Assembly (NCBI GenBank): GCA_937876245.1
Contig: CALEGP010000033.1
Coordinates: 1 to 64,000, forward strand
Origin: an uncultured Actinomycetes bacterium
GTDB taxonomy: Bacteria > Actinomycetota > Actinomycetes > Nanopelagicales > Nanopelagicaceae
DNA: 64,000 bases
Reading direction: 5' to 3'
In this document: positions 53,934 through 62,364 of the stretch, piece after piece
Layout of the letters: every line of letters starts with the position of its first letter
Numbering within the stretch: the first letter of the stretch is position 1
Translations under genes and position numbers: made by a program
The notes under the pieces: model-generated
Database searches by the model: none
What the model was told of the DNA's origin: nothing
Seen by the model: only the letters and a program-made list of their open reading frames with translations

Positions 53934-54707
53934 CTAATTATTCCTTAATTTAGGTGAAGAAACTATAGCTGTTACGTGACCGATTGTTACAAAGATTGAT
54001 ATTCCAAGAGCAATCTTGATGAATCCATTAAAGTTAGAAAAAATTACGATTAAGATTGTGAACTCTATAGAGTGAAAAATGCGCTGTGCTGGTATGTAGT
54101 CAAAAAGTCTTCTTACTCGCTTTAACCAAGTTGAGGCAGGTAAGTTGATTTCTGGTAGGTCTTGGATCTTCGACATTCCGGAAAATGCCCGAGCCACATG
54201 AACTGCGTCGTTTAAACCTTTATTGAAAATAACTAAACAAGCCAGGAGTGCACCAATAAATGGGTAGGTTGTGCCGCTAATCGATTCATTTGGCCAATTA
54301 GCCAAACGCAGGCCAAGAAAGATTGGAATTAGCCCTTCGGCCAGATAATGCCCTAATTTATCTAGAAAGATTCCCGCCGCAGATTTCGTGTCGCACCATC
54401 TAGCCACTTCACCGTCACAGCAATCTATTAACATCTGCAATTGACTCAGAATAAATGCCAAGAAAATCCCAGTCCAGCCTGAAATTAAAAGTGCGGGGCC
54501 AATAGATGCTCCGATGAAAATCATCAGCCAGGTGACTCCATTAGCCGTGATTGGAGTCATTAGAAGTAGCCGAGTTATATAGGGAGAAATTTTTCTCTGA
54601 TAAAGATCGGCGATCCAGTGCTCTGATGTGGATCTTCCTGTAACGGAAGGTGGCTGAGACACTTCACGAATCTGCGCAATGGTTGGTCTAATAGGGCGAG
54701 CGTTCAT
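53934..54707 (-). CDS. CDP-alcohol phosphatidyltransferase with Asp-to-His change in the signature
   Basis: This is a class-I CDP-alcohol phosphotransferase of 257 residues with about six membrane helices. The signature D-x2-DG-x2-AR-x8-G-x3-D-x3-D is present as Asp95, Asp98, Gly99, Ala102-Arg103, Gly112 and Asp116, but the final Asp, normally the catalytic base, is His120 (FLDKLGHYLAEG). The N-terminal 35 residues are hydrophilic. It begins immediately after the larger CDP-alcohol transferase gene, so the two are co-expressed. It may use a different alcohol acceptor or be regulatory. The residues are clearly seen; the consequence is inferred. Confidence 0.85.
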   Translation of the reverse strand: MNARPIRPTIAQIREVSQPPSVTGRSTSEHWIADLYQRKISPYITRLLLMTPITANGVTWLMIFIGASIGPALLISGWTGIFLAFILSQLQMLIDCCDGEVARWCDTKSAAGIFLDKLGHYLAEGLIPIFLGLRLANWPNESISGTTYPFIGALLACLVIFNKGLNDAVHVARAFSGMSKIQDLPEINLPASTWLKRVRRLFDYIPAQRIFHSIEFTILIVIFSNFNGFIKIALGISIFVTIGHVTAIVSSPKLRNN

Positions 54708-56333
54708 TTAAGAATTTCTCGCTTTATTACTGAGTACCCATTGTATGGAAGAAACGATAAAGAACAGAATTGAGAAATAATATATTAGGTAATCAAGTGA
54801 AAGTTCCAGCCAAGTCCATAATAGAATTAGCGCTAAACGCCCATAGACATGTCCTCCAGCAATCACCAACCAACTAGGTTTGCGCTCTGCCTGTAAGGCC
54901 CGATACATATTGTCATAGTGGTTGAAAAGAATTGCGAATAGAATCAAGAATAATTTTGAACGATCTAAATCACTTACAAATGCTAATTCAATAATTATTA
55001 CGCCCTCTGCAAGGCGAAGTAGAGAAGGTTCGAGCCAGTCAAACCTATTTATAGAATTCTTGTTTTTAAAGGAATCTAATTGATCGTCGATGAAACTCTT
55101 ATTTACTCGCGATTTCGGCCAAGTTCGACTCTTTCGGATTCTTGCCCTAAACACTAATACCAGCGAAATTAACGAGAGAATCGGCATAATCGTGAAAGTG
55201 AAAGCTGCTCCACCAAGTACTGATGAAGCGCTGATTGCAAGCCATCGCTCACCTATTGGAAAGTGCAGCGCCTTCTTTGACCAATACTCAAAACGTGTTC
55301 GCTTCTCTCGCTCAACAACCACATACCCATCTGATTTAATTTCAAATGGCAGAGCTTGCAATGCCGGCGCTCGGAATTTATTTATTCGAGCAAAATTATA
55401 ATCCGATAGATGCCTAAATGTTTGCAGCAGCATCATGGCCATCGCAGGAATCCAAAGATCCCTCCCACTCTTCGCCGCGCCAAATGCCAGCGCAAAGAAA
55501 ACTAAATACTCTTTAATGCGGTCGGTAATTGCATCAAGCCAAGCACCCAGGGGCGAGAATTGGCGCGTGTACCTTGCCAGTTCACCGTCAACACAATCAA
55601 TAATGATGCTCAATTGCAACAAGACTGCGCCCATAAAAATTGCCCAGAAATTTCCGCGACTAAATTCATAAGCAGAAAGCAGGCCAACACCAAAGGAAAC
55701 TAGGGTGACTTGATTGGGCGTCATTTTCAATCGGACTGCAAGCCAAGTAAACAATTTGGAAATTTTGCGCAAGAAAAATACCGAGTAGAAACCATCGTTA
55801 GCTCGATTGGCCAGTTTGAGTCGAAGTCTTGCCTCATTGAGATTCGATATTTCTTCTGAAACTTTTTCGCGCTCAGCCTTTTCGGAAGATCTTATAAAAG
55901 GAGCTCCCACCACTTCTGCGGGCGCAACTGTTATTGCACTTCTTACCAAACCCACCAAAATCAAATCAATTGCCTGTCCCTGGTGCTTGGTCTTTTGAAT
56001 CTCTGAAAAAACTTCCAAAATTTGAACTCGTTGGGACTGAGCTAATCTAATAATGCCGAGAAATATATGGTTCCCGTAACCAACCTCATGAAATCCTGAG
56101 CTTGCGCCTGTTATTTGAGAATTTCCAACTCGAGTGTCACCATTTTTAAGTTTTGCAACTAAGGCTGTGGAGATTTTTCTTGGATAATCTGTTACGAGTT
56201 CCAAATGGGGCTGTGTAACTACCGTATTTGCATCGACCAATAGCAGGTCCTCGTTGCTGGCCTCAAAAGCCTTCAAAACTTCAGCAATCGTGGTTTCCTC
56301 ATTGACTTCCATGGTCCTAAGATTCGAGGTCAT
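54708..56333 (-). CDS. Fused nucleotidyltransferase-like / CDP-alcohol phosphotransferase
   Basis: From ATG 56333 this is a 541-residue, three-part protein. The N-terminal 150 residues look like a degenerate cytidylyltransferase: LLVDANTVVTQPHL stands where a D-containing nucleotide site is expected, and there is no GxGxRxxPxxK loop. The middle holds an intact CDP-alcohol transferase signature (DCVDGELAR, then GAWLDAITD) with all four Asp. The C-terminal 170 residues form a second membrane region. I recall related actinobacterial proteins annotated with DUF5941. The layout recalls bifunctional IPCT-DIPPS enzymes of inositol phosphodiester synthesis. A TAGATT box 7 nt upstream sets the start. 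Confidence 0.82.
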   Translation of the reverse strand: MTSNLRTMEVNEETTIAEVLKAFEASNEDLLLVDANTVVTQPHLELVTDYPRKISTALVAKLKNGDTRVGNSQITGASSGFHEVGYGNHIFLGIIRLAQSQRVQILEVFSEIQKTKHQGQAIDLILVGLVRSAITVAPAEVVGAPFIRSSEKAEREKVSEEISNLNEARLRLKLANRANDGFYSVFFLRKISKLFTWLAVRLKMTPNQVTLVSFGVGLLSAYEFSRGNFWAIFMGAVLLQLSIIIDCVDGELARYTRQFSPLGAWLDAITDRIKEYLVFFALAFGAAKSGRDLWIPAMAMMLLQTFRHLSDYNFARINKFRAPALQALPFEIKSDGYVVVEREKRTRFEYWSKKALHFPIGERWLAISASSVLGGAAFTFTIMPILSLISLVLVFRARIRKSRTWPKSRVNKSFIDDQLDSFKNKNSINRFDWLEPSLLRLAEGVIIIELAFVSDLDRSKLFLILFAILFNHYDNMYRALQAERKPSWLVIAGGHVYGRLALILLWTWLELSLDYLIYYFSILFFIVSSIQWVLSNKARNS

Positions 56334-56340
56334 AAGCGGT

Positions 56341-56346
56341 AATCTA
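56341..56346 (-). promoter_or_regulatory. -10 box for the surface-cluster operon
   Basis: On the minus strand TAGATT ends 7 nt before the ATG at 56333. It lies 52 nt from the start of the divergent nucleotidyltransferase gene. It would drive the six-gene run down to the VanY-like gene. Confidence 0.42.
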
Positions 56347-56397
56347 TCGCTCCTACATGGCAATTTTTCAAGAAAATGACGGGTAAAGAAGGTTGAT

Positions 56398-57093
56398 ATG
56401 GCTATTCAAGTTGTAATTCTGGCGGCTGGAATGGGAACTAGGTTGGGAAAACCCTGGCCCAAGCCACTGACCGAATTATCCGATGGTCGGTCAATCATGC
56501 AACAGCAGATGGAAAATGTTGCCAAAGTATTCGGCGATAAAGCGCGCGTTACCGTAGTTGTTGGCTTTAAGTTAGAAATGATCATGGAAGCCCACCCGAC
56601 CGCTTCCTTTGTCTATAACGAAGTTTACGATCAAACAAACACTTCAAAAAGTTTAATGAGAGCCCTCCGTGCCAGCCAAGAATCAGGAGTTTTATGGCTC
56701 AATGGTGATGTGGTTTTCGATTCAAAAGTTCTAGAAAGAATTTCCGAAAGAATCACGGCTGAAAAATCATTTATCTGCGTTAATACTTCTACTACAGCGG
56801 ATGAAGAAGTTAAGTACACCGTCGATGAAAAGGGTTTTATTAAGGAACTTTCCAAGACGGTAAAGAACGCCCTTGGTGAAGCTGTGGGCATTAACTTTAT
56901 TTCTGCTTATGAAAAAGAGCAAGTGATAACCCAGCTTGAACTTTGCGAAGATCAGGATTATTTCGAACGTGGGCTGGAATTAGCTATCGAGAAAAATGGA
57001 ATCCAATTAGAACCAGTGGATATTTCAGATTTGTTTGCAGTCGAAGTTGATTTTCAAGCAGACCTGGATCGCGCCAACGAAGGTTTAAAGTAA
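56398..57093 (+). CDS. LicC/IPCT-like sugar- or alcohol-phosphate nucleotidyltransferase
   Basis: This 231-residue enzyme activates a phosphorylated alcohol or sugar with CTP or another NTP. The nucleotide loop LAAGMGTRLGKPWPKPL lies at residues 8-24, a metal-binding Asp104 is in WLNGDVVFDS, and the C-terminal EVDFQADLDRA matches the EID-like second metal site of LicC and inositol-1-phosphate cytidylyltransferases. An AGAAGG sequence lies 5 nt before the ATG. It diverges from the CDP-alcohol transferase pair and very likely makes their CDP-activated substrate, replacing the decayed N-terminal domain of the large one. Confidence 0.85.
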   Translation: MAIQVVILAAGMGTRLGKPWPKPLTELSDGRSIMQQQMENVAKVFGDKARVTVVVGFKLEMIMEAHPTASFVYNEVYDQTNTSKSLMRALRASQESGVLWLNGDVVFDSKVLERISERITAEKSFICVNTSTTADEEVKYTVDEKGFIKELSKTVKNALGEAVGINFISAYEKEQVITQLELCEDQDYFERGLELAIEKNGIQLEPVDISDLFAVEVDFQADLDRANEGLK

Positions 57094-57099
57094 ACTTTT

Positions 57100-58209
57100 T
57101 TACCTTTTGAATTTAATTTTTGCTCTGAGATCCCGCTTGGCCATTTTCCAAAGAGTTCTAGCAACATACGCGGTGGGCAATTTTTCGACAACACCTAAAT
57201 CCATGGCGATTAAAGCCTTGGCAGCAAGTTCGACCGGGATCATTTTCACATCTGAATTTTCTCCGATCGCTATCCTGGCTTCTTTAAAGGAATCCAAATC
57301 CCCAATAATTGTAATTCCCAATTCCTTGATTTCTTTTACACTTTTCAGTGAAAGAAATTCAGCAATATCAACTGCCCACTGTGGAGTTAAAAGCCTTGCT
57401 TCCTCTGGGCCAGGAACCACCTTATTTGTTAGGTACTTGAAGGCGCCATTTCGAATAAAAGTTTCATAATCATGCCAACTTCGTTTTTTAGGAAATTTCT
57501 TATTCACGGCTCTGAGTAATTCAATTTCATTTAGTGTCAGTGATCTATTGCTATCCTGATCATTTTGGGGCTTCAAAAAATCTGGGTTTAATTCAAATAC
57601 CTTATTGAACTGATCATAAATAAATTGTGGCTGCATTTCATCGACCGCAATCAAAAATACATTTTCTTTTCCAAAATGCTTCGCCCATTTCGCGAGTACC
57701 TCAGAGTGCATATGGCGAACCCAGAACGAAGGTGTAATAGTGGAGACCCCTGGCTCGTCCAGAATCGAATGTAGCCATTTTTCATAATTGCTCTTAATGC
57801 CGATCTTTAAATGTTGTTGGTAGGCAGATGGAATAATTTTAAGTAGGGGACGGAGAGTGAAGTAGATTTTTACATCATCTACCGCGATATCTCGCTTGAA
57901 TTTGGCGATTTGCTCGTCATCTAATTCGCATAGGAATTCGGAACTGATTAGAGCAGTTCCTTTGGCTCTCTTTATTTTGGTCAGGAATTCTTGCCACTTC
58001 TTATCTGTAGCAGGTACACCGCCACGGTCCTCCCAGCCCCAAGTCTTGCCCATTAAAGATGAGATGGCCTTGTGGTGAGCTTTTCCCCCAACATGAGGGT
58101 AGGTGATTCCTGCTTTTTCTAATTCCTTAGTGGCGGCGAAGAAACTTGACTGGATTGCAGTTGTTCCGGTCTTGTGAAAACCCGCGTGAACAATAATCTT
58201 CTTGGCCAT
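57100..58209 (-). CDS. Sulfotransferase family protein
   Basis: This is a PAPS-dependent sulfotransferase-like P-loop protein. The 5'-phosphosulfate-binding loop HAGFHKTGTTAIQSS lies at residues 8-22, followed by a conserved serine region (ALISSEFLCE) that fits the 3'-phosphate-binding motif (about residue 95). The 369-residue length suits carbohydrate or lipid sulfotransferases. It converges on the nucleotidyltransferase gene with 6 nt between. A TAAAGT box 7 nt upstream of the ATG is embedded in a 9-bp inverted repeat. Sulfation of the cluster product is a reasonable inference. No PAPS-synthesis gene is nearby. Confidence 0.85.
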   Translation of the reverse strand: MAKKIIVHAGFHKTGTTAIQSSFFAATKELEKAGITYPHVGGKAHHKAISSLMGKTWGWEDRGGVPATDKKWQEFLTKIKRAKGTALISSEFLCELDDEQIAKFKRDIAVDDVKIYFTLRPLLKIIPSAYQQHLKIGIKSNYEKWLHSILDEPGVSTITPSFWVRHMHSEVLAKWAKHFGKENVFLIAVDEMQPQFIYDQFNKVFELNPDFLKPQNDQDSNRSLTLNEIELLRAVNKKFPKKRSWHDYETFIRNGAFKYLTNKVVPGPEEARLLTPQWAVDIAEFLSLKSVKEIKELGITIIGDLDSFKEARIAIGENSDVKMIPVELAAKALIAMDLGVVEKLPTAYVARTLWKMAKRDLRAKIKFKR

Positions 58210-58216
58210 GCAAGAA

Positions 58217-58249
58217 ACTTTACCTTGTGCTTGCTACTCTAAGGTAAAG
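58217..58249 (-). promoter_or_regulatory. Inverted repeat overlapping the sulfotransferase promoter
   Basis: CTTTACCTT (58218-58226) and AAGGTAAAG (58241-58249) form a perfect 9-bp inverted repeat with a 14-nt spacer. On the minus strand one arm contains the -10 hexamer TAAAGT (58222-58217), which ends 7 nt before the ATG at 58209, and the other arm covers the -35 position. This is what a repressor operator would look like. A transcript from the upstream hydrolase gene could instead fold it as a weak terminator. Confidence 0.5.
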
Positions 58250-58266
58250 AGCTGTCAAATAATCGG

Positions 58267-58986
58267 CTAATTAATCTGTGAAAGCGCAGTTTTTAGCACT
58301 TGGTAGACCTCTTGCCGTGGATCGATAAGTTCAAAATGACCGAGGTTAGCTACCTCTAAAAGGTCAAGATCATTTAGCTGCTTTAAGAATAGATAATCCC
58401 TCGAGAATTGGATTGGTACTCGCATATCCAATGCTCCATGTATCAAAACCGTTTTCATTTTTGGTTGATTGCATCGCATAGGATCTAAATCCCTTCGAAT
58501 TTCTGCCGGGCAGCCAAGAAAATCAGATACTGCTCCTTCATCAAGATCCAGCTCCTCTGCCCGCAGTAGATCTGTAACAGGAGCAAGTGCAATGACGCCC
58601 ACCGCACTAGTTTGATTTGCAACGAGTAGCGCCAGATGCCCGCCAGCAGAATGACCAAGCAAGATAATTTTCGAGAATTCTTTCTTTACGACTTCTACTG
58701 CAGTTAGAACGTCTGAAATCATGGCATCAGGATTTCCAATTATTCTTCGATACTCAATCAGCGCAACAGGCCACCCATCCTTCGCGATGTTGCTTGCCAG
58801 CGGAGTGCAATGGCGCCGATCATATTCAGAGCGCCAATACCCACCATGGATTAAGACAACTAATGGTTTAGCTATATTGGCGGGCAGATAGAAATCAATG
58901 ACCTGGTCTTCAGAATTTCCATAGGGCGTACTTTTCGTTGGAGTCACTGGCTCCATATCAAATATCGATCGATCTTCTTCTTTCAT
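58267..58986 (-). CDS. Alpha/beta hydrolase (kynurenine formamidase-like)
   Basis: This is a serine hydrolase of the BD-FAE/esterase group, 239 residues from ATG 58986. The oxyanion-hole motif is LVVLIHGGYW, the nucleophile elbow GHSAGGHLALL, and the catalytic acid and His are in the last third (VLIHGALDMRVP and LGHFELIDP). The HGGYW and GHSAGG combination is common in arylformamidases, which hydrolyse N-formylkynurenine. I chose 58986 because the longer frame to 59052 overlaps the upstream ABM gene. No tryptophan-catabolism gene is adjacent. Confidence 0.83.
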   Translation of the reverse strand: MKEEDRSIFDMEPVTPTKSTPYGNSEDQVIDFYLPANIAKPLVVLIHGGYWRSEYDRRHCTPLASNIAKDGWPVALIEYRRIIGNPDAMISDVLTAVEVVKKEFSKIILLGHSAGGHLALLVANQTSAVGVIALAPVTDLLRAEELDLDEGAVSDFLGCPAEIRRDLDPMRCNQPKMKTVLIHGALDMRVPIQFSRDYLFLKQLNDLDLLEVANLGHFELIDPRQEVYQVLKTALSQIN

Positions 58987-58988
58987 TT

Positions 58989-59276
58989 CTATAGTGAGTT
59001 CATTACAGTAATTTTTTCTCCATGCACAAATTCCTTCGCCACAATTTGCCATGCTCTGCTAGCATCATTGATCATATGAGAATCCCACAAAGTCCTATCT
59101 GTCCAAATTTCCCATACACAAATCCGATCTTGGTTTTGCGTATCTTGAAAAATTTCTAACGCTTCGCACCCTTCTTCACTTCGAATATGCGCTCCATGGT
59201 TCAAAAGTTTTCCCAAAAATTCCGCTTTCTGACCGGTCTTAATATCGATTTCAACGAACAGGTATATCTTTTTCAT
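58989..59276 (-). CDS. ABM-domain putative quinol monooxygenase
   Basis: This small 95-residue protein has the antibiotic biosynthesis monooxygenase (dimeric alpha+beta barrel) fold. The pattern MKKIYLFVEIDIKTGQKAEF, then SEEGCEALEIFQD and a WEIWTDRTLWDSHM helix, is characteristic. GAGGAAG upstream of the ATG at 59276 sets the start; the longer frame to 59327 lacks support. It is 2 nt before the hydrolase start and so co-translated. Family members oxidise quinols or act as dioxygen-using small enzymes; the substrate is unknown. Confidence 0.82.
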   Translation of the reverse strand: MKKIYLFVEIDIKTGQKAEFLGKLLNHGAHIRSEEGCEALEIFQDTQNQDRICVWEIWTDRTLWDSHMINDASRAWQIVAKEFVHGEKITVMNSL

Positions 59277-59444
59277 GGCTTCCTCAATCCTGATTTGGAA
59301 ATAGTTCCATAGCGTACTACTAGCCATTTGAATATATGTTAGAAGCTCAAAGAGTGCTAGCCCCCACGAGGCCGATATTTTGTGATGTAACTAATTTATT
59401 TTTCCAGATTTTCCTTCATTGCAAGACATCCAAAGTGAGAGGAT

Positions 59445-61280
59445 GTGGTCGTGACCAAAACTGTAGTTCCGCTTCATCAAGTAACTATTAGATTCGCCGG
59501 CGATAGTGGCGATGGCATGCAACTCACGGGAGATCGTTTCACTATGGACACTGCGAGTTTAGGAAATGATATTTCAACTCTGCCTAACTATCCTGCCGAG
59601 ATCCGGGCTCCCCAAGGAACACTTCCCGGAGTTTCATCCTTCCAGCTTCACTTCGCTGATCATCATATTCAAACCCCAGGAGATGCTCCAGATGTTTTAG
59701 TCGCGATGAATCCGGCGGCTCTCAAAGCGAATATTCGAGATTTGCCGAGGGGTGCAACCATCATCGTAGATCGTGACGAATTTTCACCACGGAATCTTAC
59801 GAAAGTCGGGTATGAATCGAATCCACTTGAGGATGGATCGCTGGATAGTTACAAAGTGCACGCCGTAGCATTAACCAGCATTACAGTTGCAGCAGTTTCT
59901 GAATTAAATCTAACTCGCAAAGATGCAGAGCGTTCCAAGAACATGTTCGCACTTGGGCTTCTGACGTGGATGTACCACCGAGATACAAAATCTACTGAAA
60001 ATTTTCTCGCGGCAAAATTTGCAAAAAAACCGGATCTATTAGCGGCTAATTTAATAGCTTTCAAGTCTGGCTGGAACTATGGGGAGGCAACCGAGGATTT
60101 TGCCGTTTCCTACGAAATAGCTCCGGCAAAAATGCCGCCTGGTAAGTATCGAAATATGAGCGGAAATGTTGCTATCTCATATGGATTAATCGCTGCATCT
60201 AGTCGCAGCAATCTGAAACTTTTCTTGGGTTCGTATCCGATTACACCTGCTTCGGATATTTTGCATGAACTTTCAAAACATAAGAAGTTTGGTGTCATAA
60301 CTTTTCAAGCAGAAGATGAGATTGCGGCTGTTGGATCTGCGCTTGGCGCTTCTTATGGCGGTGCACTCGGCGTAACAACAACTTCTGGTCCGGGAATTGC
60401 ACTTAAAGCAGAGATGATCGGTTTAGCGGTCATGCTGGAATTGCCCTTAATAATAATTGATGTGCAACGCGGCGGTCCTTCAACTGGCCTACCAACCAAG
60501 ACAGAACAAGCAGATTTGCTCCAGGTTATGTTTGGGCGAAATGGTGAGTCTCCAGCAGCTGTTCTTGCCCCCTCTACTGCAAGTGATTGTTTTGATATCG
60601 CTATGGAAGCTGTAAGGATTGCCACGACTTATCGCGTGCCAGTTTTTATTCTTTCGGACGGCTATATTGCCAATGGCTCTGAACCTTGGAGAATTCCGGA
60701 AGTAGCGGACTTGCCTGACCTACGGGTCGAATTTGCAAAAAGTCAAGAGAATTTCTTGCCATATGAACGCGATGCAAAAACTTTGGCTAGGCCATGGGCT
60801 ATTCCAGGCACAAAAGGAATGGAACACCGAATTGGCGGAGTTGAGAAGGCAGATAAGACTGGTGCAATCTCCTACGATCCAGTTAACCACGACCTTATGG
60901 TTCGTGCTCGCGCCGCCAAAGTAGCCGGCATTGAAATTCCTGACTTAGAAGTAGATGACCCAAACAACGACGCCAAAGTTCTATTACTAGGTTGGGGTTC
61001 AACATTCGGACCGATTTCAGCCGCAGTAGAGGCCCTTCGACTTAATGGCGAAAAGATTGCGCAAGCCCATTTGCGATACATAAACCCATTTCCAAAAAAC
61101 TTAGGCCAAATTCTTTCAAAATATGATCGAGTCATCGTTCCTGAAATGAATTTAGGACAATTGGCTATGTTGCTTAGATCAGAATTCCTAAAGGATATTA
61201 CTGGTTATAACAGGGTTCGAGGGCTGCCATTCTCGACAGTCGAATTAATCGAGGCAGCAATGGCGGTGCTACATGACTGA
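59445..61280 (+). CDS. korA: 2-oxoacid:ferredoxin oxidoreductase, alpha (gamma-alpha fused) subunit
   Basis: KorA with KorB oxidises 2-oxoglutarate (or a related 2-oxoacid) to the acyl-CoA, reducing ferredoxin. The 611-residue protein has an N-terminal gamma domain starting RFAGDSGDGMQLTGDRF and an alpha domain with LGSYPITPASDILHELS, FQAEDEIAAVGSALGASYGGA and GGPSTGLPTKTEQADL, all typical of KorA. The start is GTG 59445 (or GTG 59451), with GAGAGG upstream. It overlaps korB by 8 nt. In actinobacteria this pair can replace or supplement the 2-oxoglutarate dehydrogenase complex. Confidence 0.95.
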   Translation: MVVTKTVVPLHQVTIRFAGDSGDGMQLTGDRFTMDTASLGNDISTLPNYPAEIRAPQGTLPGVSSFQLHFADHHIQTPGDAPDVLVAMNPAALKANIRDLPRGATIIVDRDEFSPRNLTKVGYESNPLEDGSLDSYKVHAVALTSITVAAVSELNLTRKDAERSKNMFALGLLTWMYHRDTKSTENFLAAKFAKKPDLLAANLIAFKSGWNYGEATEDFAVSYEIAPAKMPPGKYRNMSGNVAISYGLIAASSRSNLKLFLGSYPITPASDILHELSKHKKFGVITFQAEDEIAAVGSALGASYGGALGVTTTSGPGIALKAEMIGLAVMLELPLIIIDVQRGGPSTGLPTKTEQADLLQVMFGRNGESPAAVLAPSTASDCFDIAMEAVRIATTYRVPVFILSDGYIANGSEPWRIPEVADLPDLRVEFAKSQENFLPYERDAKTLARPWAIPGTKGMEHRIGGVEKADKTGAISYDPVNHDLMVRARAAKVAGIEIPDLEVDDPNNDAKVLLLGWGSTFGPISAAVEALRLNGEKIAQAHLRYINPFPKNLGQILSKYDRVIVPEMNLGQLAMLLRSEFLKDITGYNRVRGLPFSTVELIEAAMAVLHD

Positions 61281-62274
61281 TATAGCTTTGACAAAGAAAA
61301 ACTTCACATCAGACCAGGAAGTTAAGTGGTGTCCTGGGTGCGGGGACTACTCAATTCTTTCGACAGTGCAATCATTTCTGCCCGAGCTTGGAGTGCCACG
61401 CGAAAATATCGTTTTCATCTCGGGAATTGGTTGCTCCTCTCGCTTTCCATATTATTTAGAAACTTTTGGAATCCATTCAATCCATGGTCGGGCACCAACA
61501 CTTGCAACAGGCTTAGCGATATCGAGACCTGATCTTTCGATCTTTGTTATTACGGGTGATGGAGATGCCCTTTCTATTGGTGGAAACCACTTGATTCATG
61601 CCCTGCGACGCAATGTAAATTTAAAGATATTGCTGTTCAATAACAGAATTTACGGCCTGACTAAAGGCCAATACTCCCCAACTAGCGAGCAAGGCAAAAT
61701 TACGAAATCCACTCCCGCTGGCTCATTGGATACTCCGTTTAATCCAATCTCACTTGCTCTTGGAGCCGAAGCTTCCTTTGTAGCCCGGTCAATAGATAGC
61801 GATCGTAAACATTTGACTGAAATTTTGCGTGCAGCGTCTCTGTTCAATGGCTCGGCTCTGATTGAGATTTACCAAAACTGCCCCATATTTAATGACGATG
61901 CCTACCAAATTTTGAAAGATGGCGAGACAAAGAATTCGGCAATTTTGCAATTAGTCCAAGGCCAGCCCATTAAATCTCAAACTCACGGTGTTATTTATCA
62001 AGAAGGATCAATGAAAGTGGTCGAACTTGAGAGTGTTTCGGAAAGTGAACTAGTTATACATAATGCCAATAACCCGGACCCGTCTTATGCCTTCGCTCTT
62101 TCCAGGCTTTCAGCTTCGGTATTGGACCATGTTCCAATAGGCATCTTCCGAAATGTAAGTAGGGCCGAGTACGCCGGGCAAGTTAATGACCAAATAGCCG
62201 AAGCAATTGCCGAACAGGGACCAGGCGATCTGGAGAGCCTGCTTACAGGTGGGGACACCTGGGAAGTTAAATAA
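61273..62274 (+). CDS. korB: 2-oxoacid:ferredoxin oxidoreductase, beta subunit
   Basis: KorB carries the thiamine diphosphate and the Fe4S4 cluster. The 333-residue protein has the cluster motif KWCPGCGDY (Cys20 and Cys23), a further Cys in SGIGCSSRF (about 55), a late Cys in EIYQNCPIF, and the ThDP-magnesium motif VITGDGDALSIGGNH (about 91-105). This matches the KorB type found in Mycobacterium. A hairpin with T-tract follows the stop. Together with korA it forms a complete two-subunit enzyme; a ferredoxin gene is not in the window. Confidence 0.95.
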   Translation: MTDIALTKKNFTSDQEVKWCPGCGDYSILSTVQSFLPELGVPRENIVFISGIGCSSRFPYYLETFGIHSIHGRAPTLATGLAISRPDLSIFVITGDGDALSIGGNHLIHALRRNVNLKILLFNNRIYGLTKGQYSPTSEQGKITKSTPAGSLDTPFNPISLALGAEASFVARSIDSDRKHLTEILRAASLFNGSALIEIYQNCPIFNDDAYQILKDGETKNSAILQLVQGQPIKSQTHGVIYQEGSMKVVELESVSESELVIHNANNPDPSYAFALSRLSASVLDHVPIGIFRNVSRAEYAGQVNDQIAEAIAEQGPGDLESLLTGGDTWEVK

Positions 62275-62298
62275 ATAATTTGGAAAACTTAAAACCCC

Positions 62299-62324
62299 GC
62301 TATTCCACATAGCAGCGCTTTTTT
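62299..62324 (+). terminator. Candidate terminator after korB
   Basis: GCTAT (62299-62303) pairs with ATAGC (62309-62313) around TCCAC. AGCGC and then TTTTTT (62319-62324) follow. The stem is only 5 bp and is separated from the T-tract by 5 nt, so this is a weak prediction. Confidence 0.4.
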
Positions 62325-62364
62325 CGCAATTTTTCTATAATTCTCGAAGTTGGCATTCTCCAGA

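Noticed and set aside
57100-57120. A T-rich tail between the nucleotidyltransferase and sulfotransferase genes as a terminator
   Set aside because: AAAGT/ACTTT could pair but the loop would be 2 nt, too short to form, and no GC-rich stem is present.
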